This document shows, one piece after another, positions 56,089 to 64,000 of a stretch of DNA of 64,000 nucleotides. Origin of the DNA: Notospermus geniculatus (taxonomy: Eukaryota; Nemertea; Pilidiophora; Heteronemertea; Lineidae); NCBI GenBank assembly GCA_002633025.1, contig NMRB01000015.1, positions 310,587-374,586 on the forward strand. The letters run 5' to 3'. Within the stretch, counting starts at the first letter, position 1; the number at the start of each line of letters is the position of its first letter. Made by a program: the position numbers and the translations under genes. A model generated the notes under the pieces. It was not told where the DNA came from, did no database searches, and saw only the letters and a list, made by a program, of their open reading frames with translations.

Positions 56089-59000
56089 TGGCTCAGGGCA
56101 GGGATTGTGTTGGGGAACACACTGAGGATTCCATCATAAAACAGGATGTATGGCACTTGTGCATCTATTGAGACAAATACAGTTGGCTGTCATCTGTGAT
56201 GATTGGCTGGGGTGTGCTGATAATTAACTCGTCAAAAGTAATTATGAGTGGTGCGTGCTGGAGGGAATTATGAGTGAGAAAAAGAAGTGACAGAATGAAT
56301 GTGCATGCTGAATGCTGAAGAGCTTGTCATGAAAACTGGGTAATGAAGCATTGATCTGAAGTGCAGCCGTTCTCAAGAAAGCTGCAAATTACCCTCGATT
56401 CCCCATTAGTCTGGAAGATTGGCCAAGTGAGCTTAACGCCAAAGGGGAGTTTTCCCAACTGTCATGCATGGGCAACAATTTTCTGCAGCAGTAGATAGGG
56501 GTGGTGCCCCCTCTTGAATTTTATGAAGAACTGCGATGGTGCTGCAGTGTGTGGAGTCTTCTGATTTTAGAGATTTGGGTTCAATTCCTACTCGAGGCAT
56601 GCTTAGTTGCTCCCAAGTGTTTAGTAAACCCTCGTTTGCTGCCTCCTGAAAACTGGGGGTGATATCTGAGGACTAATGATGGTATGGTAAAGATGCATGA
56701 ATTATCACTATCACAGATGTAGCGAAAATGTGTTTCCATACTTCTTCTTGTCATGGATATCCTTCACAAGACAGATCGTGCCAAATTACACAACATCCTG
56801 TATTATTCATTACTTTATTGACTATGTGGTACCCATGATATTATAAGCTAACAGCTTCTATGGCAGGTAAAAGCTTTATTCTGTCATATTTCAGGCCATT
56901 TGTCCTCATCCATAATGTTCAGAAAACAAAGAGACAGATATGAGAGGATGTCTGTCACGTAGACCATGGAACACAGGAGTTATTTTGTATGCTTGGTAAA
57001 TAATATATCTGCAAAATCCTTTGCTAATGCCATAAAAAAATCTCATGACTTTTACAACCTTCACAGAGCAAATGCTCATGGCTCAATTTATGCTGGCAAC
57101 ACACAAATTTCATGTCTGTGAAATTATGTAAGTGACATTCTCTCCTAAAGCTGGCAGCACAATACAGATTCATGTCTGTGAGATGGAATTTGTCATGGAC
57201 ACCTTCAGTGAGAGTTAACAGTCCTATCCGTTCCATCCGCAGAACTCGAAGCGCCTGGAACTGTCAAAAATACTAAATGGAAAGGCAAATGAAATGTCAA
57301 GGCAAGCTCCTCTTGATTCATCCTTGCTCGGTTGCAAAATAACATCACCAAATGCCTCCTATCCAATACCTTCACGGGATAATTCGTCTAAGTGAGACCA
57401 GATGTGACTCCCTCAGCAATTGCTTTTTTTCTTTCAAATTATTATCAACGGAGACAACCAATTCTTGAGCCAAGGAATGAATATTTTCATGAAATGTGAT
57501 TGGCATTCCAGTGGAATTTAATGCAGTAGGCAGAGTTGGAGGGGATTGCATTGGCGACATTTTATGAATTGAATTGGTTTATGTTGCAGTGAGAAGAGAC
57601 TGAAAAGCAAGTAACCATTAATGGTATTCCATGAATTTTTGTCAATCCTCGAGAAACTGCTGTTTACATACAAGATCCCTTCCAGCTGACTGGAAAATCT
57701 TACAGCTTATGTTACCGCAGCAAATTGGTTGGACCTTGGTACCAAAAAGAGGAGACTTGTACTCAATTACAAAGAGGGTATGACCAACAGTTGCCAAAAT
57801 ATCAGAAAATTAAGCAAATACCCCTCCTTTTTGAACCTCACTCAAATTGTTTGAGTATGGCCGGGAGAAGAGTCCTCAACCTGTTGACAGCTTTGTCATT
57901 TACGGAATCGAAAACTGTCAAGCAGCTGGGGGCAAGAAAAATATCCCAGGAATATGATAATAATTGTATGTTCAGGCCTCTTGACTCGTATTATCAGAGT
58001 CAAGAGATCACAATCGAAAACAATGTCGAAAAGGTCTGGCTTCAGCAACAAGGCCAAATGATCCCTGGGATGGCTTGTTAAGTTACCGGTACTGCTCTAC
58101 TCTTAAGTGGTCAATCAGAAGCAAAGGCACTATTCATAATTTTAGATTCTGTGTTCATTTTTTGGACCAATTCAAATCATCCTCTCTGAAAAGATCAGTG
58201 ACGTCCTGTGAGGTGTGCTTGGAGAAAAGGTGTTAAGGTGAATGTTTCTGATAGTATGTCTGATTCAGAAAATGTGGTGAATATTTCATGAGATGAGAGA
58301 TGTTGGTTTGCTTGTTGAAGAGGGAGAACCGGCGTTGGCATGGCACCAGACATGAGATTCAGGGTCCAATTCTTTTAAGCATTGGCCAATAAATGCTCAT
58401 TTTGTGTCTTAAAAGTGAATGAGATTATGTTTTTGGAGTGAATGCGTGTCAGTCTGCGAGTGAGAGGAGGTGAATGGAGCGCAATTGCCTATGAATTGAA
58501 TGAGCCCCCCCCCCCCAGATGTGAAATGATGGAGGTGGGGGAGTGAGGAGGAAGAGAATGGTCTGATCACACCTGACAAACACCAAAGGTAAGAGAGGAA
58601 GGTATCAAACCAACCAGGAGGTCAGAGAATTTCAATTGGGAAATCACTTTTAAGACCACTCTATCCAAGGTTTTGCATCAGAAAATTATCCCATGATTTT
58701 GGGCTAGTGAGTGTTGGCTGCAGAGCCAGATATCAACATATTTACATGACTTTCATATGCTGTTGAATTTTTAAAATGTGACTTTTTCAGTATGGAATGT
58801 ATCGTGAATGTTTGTCAAGAACACATCTCACACTCTGGGTCAGAATCCTAGGGGCCATCAGAACTGGGGGGAAAGACTCAGCTTTTCAACTGAGGATGGC
58901 ATGCTCTGTATCGTTCAGGCAGCTCCCCAAACCTGTGCACTTTATTTTTGTTCTGACAGCCCAACCAGAGCCAATGCATACAGGATAATAAAGTATTTGG

Positions 59001-59417
59001 TGACTTTTTCGTAGATGAACTTGGTTTTTACGACTCAATCAGATGAAGACACAGCAGTGTCGAAAGCTGGTCATGCTATTTAATTATTACAAAAGCAAGG
59101 TGATCTACATAAAATGGAGTTACCAACACATTTTCCTGTTTTTATTCATCTTCATCAGCACGGCTTTTCAATTCTTGTTCACAATCACAACATTGCTTTT
59201 TTCTTTTATTGGAAGACCCTGTACCGGTATATTACTTTATGTAGTAGGTACATGTATCTGTTGATTACATGTACAGACTTTACTAATAAACATTTCTGTT
59301 AAAGACAGGTTTCTTTCTTTCTAAAACAAGACTCTGATTGGTTAGCTGCCAAGGCCGGAACTCTGGCAGTTGATGAACATTTATTCCATCAACTGGCGAC
59401 CTTTTTTGGGGTACCAG

Positions 59418-59565
59418 TAGTACTGCTGATTGGGGATTCTAAGTTCGTTCGCCTCAAGCAGATAGAAGGGGCCAAGCCATGGGAAGTGCACTAGAATAAG
59501 CGACAATGTGTATCAGATGTGTCACTTCCCACCGGTTGGCCCGCTATATACCAGTACCGGTACTC
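59418..59565. other. About 148-bp segment present only in copy 2
   Basis: Lies between GGGGTACCAG and GGAACGACT, which are adjacent in copy 1 (near 50620). It has no clear inverted ends. It contains GATTGGGGATTCTAA, similar to CAGGGATTCTAA further on (copy 1 about 50752). It could be an insertion here or a deletion from copy 1. Confidence 0.7.
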
Positions 59566-60042
59566 GGAACGACTCACAATCCCTGGTCAGTCCCCAAAAA
59601 AGGTCATCGATCTGACGGAATAAGCCGCATTGTTTGTACAATTAGGATTCCATTGTGTGCCATGGAGTACCAGTACGTCACTTCCGACCACGGATTCTAA
59701 AGTTCAGCCCAGTAGGCCTACTCAATTGTCTCAACCCATTTGTTCCGCAGATGATCATGATGCATGATCGCTAGGCCTAGGCCTAATCTTCAAATCACCC
59801 ATGAATGATGACCTAGCCTAGCACATGCCTAGCATGCTAGGCCATGAGGCAGGCAGGCCTTTTTTAGGCTACTCATTTGTTCAGTTCATCCACCTTTTTC
59901 GAAAGCCTGCCGAAGGCTTTCCTCATAGGCCTAGGCCTAGCCTAGGCTGTTGTCAATGGTTGTGCAAAGAAGTGTGCATTTCATTTTCAGTGCAGCAGTC
60001 GTCATGGCAGTGCTGAGTCACCTTTTTTATGCCCCAGCCTAC

Positions 60043-60157
60043 CTTGATCTAAATCGCTCCTCCTCCGAAGCTTGGAAGCAGTACGAGGACTGTCAATCGT
60101 CGGCAAATTGAGGCAATCTGGCATCCAACGCAACTTCTGTTTTCGTCGCGTATTCAT
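60043..60157 (-). CDS. Candidate two-exon gene, copy 2, exon 1
   Basis: Minus-strand counterpart of 51790-51904: same ATG, 38 codons plus one base, one silent difference, donor CAAG/GTAGGC. The intron beyond the donor diverges faster (GGGGCATAAAAAAGG against GGATAAAGATG in copy 1). Confidence 0.35.
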
Positions 60158-60736
60158 TGTATTTGTATAGGCCTATTAATTAGGCAAACGGGGCCGCGCG
60201 GTCCATATTTCGCGGAAATCGAGCTGTCACTTGTTCCGATGACGTCGCCGGGTGAAGCTCCCGGGGTGCTGTGAATGAAACAACGGAAAACAAAAAAATC
60301 AAAAATCGCAAAATGATCCAATTCCCGGTAAGCCGTTCTGACTCCCGGCCGGAGTGGCTGTCTTCCAGGCAGGGACAAACGCGGAACAAGTGATAGGCAC
60401 TACAAAAGTCTTGAACATTCTGCAAACCTATCATCCTCGCACCCAGGGTCTTCACAACCGGCTCTCCTTCTCTTTCGGGGGAGGGTACGACCGTAAATGA
60501 CCTATTCTCAGGATGCAAACCTTAGGTGTCAACAACATCGTTCAACGCCGAGGTGTGGCATTGATTGACGTGACGTTGGTGAAAAAATGCCGAGACAAGG
60601 ATGGCAGGCAGTCCAGAAGGCGCCGAGACCCAGACATCGAATTAAAATTGACCATGTACAGCTATATTTAGGTATTGTCCGACAGGGCGAGTTAACAAAT
60701 GGAACAGGATTTTGTTCCTGAGCGCTGAAACGCTGG

Positions 60737-62242
60737 TCGTTCCATATACCAAAATGAAATGCAGGTTTCCGTTTTATACCACGCCGACCTCTTGACCCCG
60801 TCTGCATATCATTATCGCTCGGAATTGCCGATCTGTCCCGAATGATTCCGAGCAAAATAGGAAATATTGTCACTGCCTTCGCCTAGAATTACGTCATCTT
60901 TATCACAATCGTGGTTCCGAGTGGTGACAATCATTTCAACCAATGGGAACGTTTGTTTATGTTTACATCTTTGCACGTGGGCATAACGCGATGGACATTG
61001 GATTTCATAGGTTTTGCTGCAACCAGCGTCATTTGGGCGATTTTCAGATTGAATCCGCTATATGGATGGGAGACAGACGTCTTCAACAGAATGAACATTT
61101 TCAGTTACCCCCTTTTATTTCAGTGGTGGCCTTGTTTATTGACGAAGACAGTCTGCATGGTTGATGGTAAAATGGGAGCCACCACTGCTATTGGCTATCT
61201 GGCCACGCTACTTGCTAAACCTTGCCAATGTGTGTGGATCTTTGCCGTCATGAAGAGATTGACAGCATATTATCTTGGTTCTGCACAGAGCCCCTTTAGA
61301 ATCGCTCCAGTGATACTGTAAGCGTAACTGGCACTGTAAATAAATGCTCTGCTAAAGTCGTTCCATATAACAAAATGAAATTCAGGTTTTCGTTTTATAC
61401 CACGCCGACCTCTTGACCCCGTCTGAATATCATTATCAGTCGGAATTGTCGATCTGTCCCGAATGATTCCGAGCAAAATGGGAATTGTCAGTGCTTTCGT
61501 CTAGAATTACGTCATCTTATAAACGTCATAATCGTTAATTCCGAGAAGTAACGATCATTTCAACCAATGGGAACGTTTGTTTTTGTTTACATCTTGCACG
61601 TGGGCATAATGCGATGGACATTGGATTTCAAAGGTTATGCTGCAACCAGCGTCATTTGGGCGATTTTCAGATTGAATCCGCTATATGGATGGGAGACAGA
61701 CGTCTTCAACAGAATGAACATTTTCAGTTACCCCCTTTATTTCAGTGGTTAGGGCCTTGTTTATTGACGATGACTGTCTGGTTGATGGTAAAATGGGAGC
61801 CACCACTGTCTATCTGGCCACGCTATTGCTAAACCTTGAAATAGCCAATGTGTGTGGATCGATCTTTGCCGTCATGAAGAGATTGACAGCATCTTGGTTC
61901 TGCACAGAGCCCCTTTAGAATCGCTCCAGTGAGTGATACTGTAAGCGTAACTGGCACTGTAAATAAACTCTGCTAAAGTCGTTCCATATAACAAAATGAA
62001 ATTCAGGTTTTCGTTTTATACCACGCCGACCTCTTGACCCCGTCTGAATATCATTATCAGTCGGAATTGCCGATCTGTCCCGAATGATTCCGAGCAAAAT
62101 GGGAATTATTGTCAGTGCGTTCGTCTAGAATTATGTCATCTTATAAACGTCGTAATCGTGAATTCCGAGTAGTAACGATCATTTCAACCAATGGGAACGT
62201 TTGTTTTTGTTTACATCTTGCACGTGGGCATAAGAAATGCGA
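60737..62242 (+). repeat. Tandem array of about 620-bp units (two and a half)
   Basis: Unit 1 starts at 60737, unit 2 at 61357 and unit 3 at 61978, each with GTCGTTCCATATA. Each full unit ends near CTGGCACTGTAAATAAA. Unit 3 breaks off at about 62242 in CACGTGGGCATAAGAAATGC. Units 2 and 3 are closer to each other than to unit 1 (ATAACAAAATG, TATAAACGTC). The frame 60911-61321 in unit 1 is not kept in unit 2. Confidence 0.9.
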
Positions 62243-62847
62243 ATGTACAGAACCAATGCTGTCAATCTCTTCATGACGGCAAAGATCCACACACATTGAC
62301 TATTTCAAGGTTTAGCAAGTAGCGTGGCCAGATAGACAGTGGTGTGGCTCCCATTTTACCATCACCCAGACTGTCTTCGTCAATAAACAAGGCCCTACCA
62401 CTGAAATAATAAAAGGGGGTAACTGAAAATGTTCATTCTGTTGAAGACGTCTGTCTCCCATCCATATAGCGGATTCAATCTGAAAATCGCCCATAAATGA
62501 CGCTGGTTGCAGCATAACCTTTGAAATCCACATTGCAATGTCCATCGCATTTCTTATGCCCACGTGTGCAAGATGTAAAGTGACAAAAACAAACGTTCCC
62601 ATTGGTTGAAATGATCGCTACTATTCGGAATTCACGATTACGACGTTTATAAGATGATGTAATTCTAGACGAAAGCACTGACAATAATTCCCATTTTGCT
62701 CGGAATCATTCGGGACAGATCGGCAATTCCGACTGATAATGATATTCAGACGGGGTCAAGAGGTCGGCATGGTATAAAACGAAAACCTGAATTTCATTTT
62801 GGTATATGGAACGACTTTAACAGGGCACTTTTTACAGTGCCAGTTAC
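62243..62847 (-). repeat. Inverted 620-bp unit closing the array
   Basis: From TGTACAGAACCAATGCTGTC onward the sequence is the reverse complement of the 620-bp unit, back through its start (GGAACGAC at 62808-62815) and on into the preceding unit's end (TTTACAGTGCCAGTTAC). Together with units 2-3 it forms a large inverted repeat with arms of about 600 bp and almost no spacer. Confidence 0.9.
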
Positions 62848-64000
62848 ATTACGTTTTTTTTGCACTACTCCAAAGACGGCGGTCACCTCCCCTTACCTTT
62901 GATGTGGGGAGGTGCAATTAGTGTGTTTACTCATAGATTAACCACAGATTGGGCTTCTGCCTAAGACTAAAATCTCGGTTGATATTGGCCCGATTGATGC
63001 GCAAGTAACTCCATTCTTTCTAGAATGATTTTGGTACTGGATAAAAGTTTTTTAAATGTCGAAAACGACCCGGAAATAAGGAATTTACGAAGTTGTTTTT
63101 CCAGCAAATTTCCTTCGAGAAAGCTGATTTTACTGTGTCCATAATTACGCACACCCCCACCGGCCTATTCTCAAGCCTGACAGCATGGTCAGTCGATGGT
63201 CGGTCGGTACAAAAACGCATTGTGTTGGCTCATTGTCGTGCCGTAATTAACTGTAATTGGCATAATGGAATAAATATTTGGACTAGGAATTAGACATCCA
63301 GACTTCAATGAATCACTTTAGCATGTGCAGCATATTCGAGTAGGCTAGGTCAAAATTTTTATCAACATGTAGGTTGTTATATTAATGCGACACAAATTAG
63401 TGTTTGGCCAAGATCTCGTATTATATCAAAATATAAATGATATTGGGATGGAAAGTGATCGGCCAATTTTAGTCCATTCAATGGCCTATAAAAAAGGTGG
63501 TAAAGATGATGGCACCCTTGGCCGCTGCCTTTATGCATGATTGTGCCTTCAAACTGGTCGATTGCCCACAGTAATCCCCATATCTGACCACCTTCAAGGA
63601 CCATCGGACATTCAAGAATAAACCTTGATGGCAAGTGCAAGGGATTCATTCACTGTAGCACCAATGGAAAAGTGTGTGAAACTAAGTTGACTTTTCATTC
63701 CACATCTTTCAACCTACACTGACTTAGTCATACATGTACATATCGATTCTGTTCAGGGGTTGAAAACGATTGTAACTGTGAAACTGAAAATGTTGTTCAT
63801 TAAACTCCTGCAATTCTGATAAAAGGGGCATTTTCAATCAAAACTGCACAGATATTCATATTTTGTGAAATGTAAGGATTAACTTGACAAAGTTTCAGAC
63901 AGATAGGCAATACAGTAAGGTTTTAAGAGAAAACTTAATATCGGGTATTGAATTTTATAGTGTGATATGTGTGTTCATTAAATTCCTCCAATTCTGATAG
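62848..64000. other. Non-coding stretch to the window end
   Basis: A small perfect hairpin, CACCTCCCC (62884-62892) with GGGGAGGTG (62906-62914), lies just outside the array. No gene recognised beyond it. Confidence 0.5.

Larger units (their letters stand above)
52980..61024. repeat. Large tandem duplication, copy 2 (about 8.0 kb)
   Basis: Second copy of 43828-52784, same orientation, with scattered substitutions and many 1-3 base indels. It lacks the two mobile insertions of copy 1 and continues into the array of 620-bp units. It carries its own versions of the hairpin (55038), microsatellite (55576), minisatellite (55790) and candidate two-exon gene. Confidence 0.92.

Noticed and set aside
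60911-61321. 136-codon frame in the first 620-bp unit
   Set aside because: It is interrupted in the second unit and not kept in the inverted unit, so the repeat is not under coding constraint in this frame.

Overview
This window is animal nuclear DNA. It is AT-rich, mostly non-coding, and full of minisatellites, fold-back elements and tRNA-derived elements, with one large intact protein gene. The short palindromes AGGCCTA and ACCGGTA recur throughout (for example around 51476-51495 and 59770-59945). Together with an intron-less DEG/ENaC channel gene, they suggest a marine invertebrate (ambulacrarian, amphioxus or lophotrochozoan type). That placement is a guess, not a demonstration. Nothing bacterial, viral or CRISPR-like was seen.

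Layout. 1-38.2 kb is gene-poor: four minisatellites (2.3, 22.9, 25.5, 34.1 kb), three fold-back elements (8.0, 13.8, 33.3 kb), several tRNA-like short interspersed elements, a few splice-flanked exon-like pieces, and two direct duplications joined at a single N (15.3-18.7 and 36.1-36.4 kb). 38.2-42.1 kb carries the one confident gene, a 594-residue DEG/ENaC sodium channel (40273-42057, +). It is preceded by a truncated copy of its first 177 codons that again ends at a single N. 43.8-61.0 kb is a roughly 8-9 kb tandem duplication. Copy 1 (43828-52784) carries a 379-bp inverted-repeat element and a second insertion of about 640 bp that copy 2 (52980-61024) lacks. 60.7-62.9 kb is an array of about 620-bp units ending in an inverted unit.

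Besides the channel, the best coding candidate is a two-exon minus-strand gene present in both copies of the large duplication (51904 to 46199, and 60157 to 55276). The exon phases join exactly into a 131-codon basic protein with no family I recognise. The two copies differ there by substitutions only, while the flanks have many indels. This is the most likely undescribed item, but it rests on eye-level gene prediction.

Three of the four Ns lie exactly at joints of near-identical direct duplications, so those duplications are more likely assembly (haplotype) artefacts than biology. The large duplication has no N at its joint and could be either. In either case the two copies serve as filled-site and empty-site alleles that date the mobile elements.
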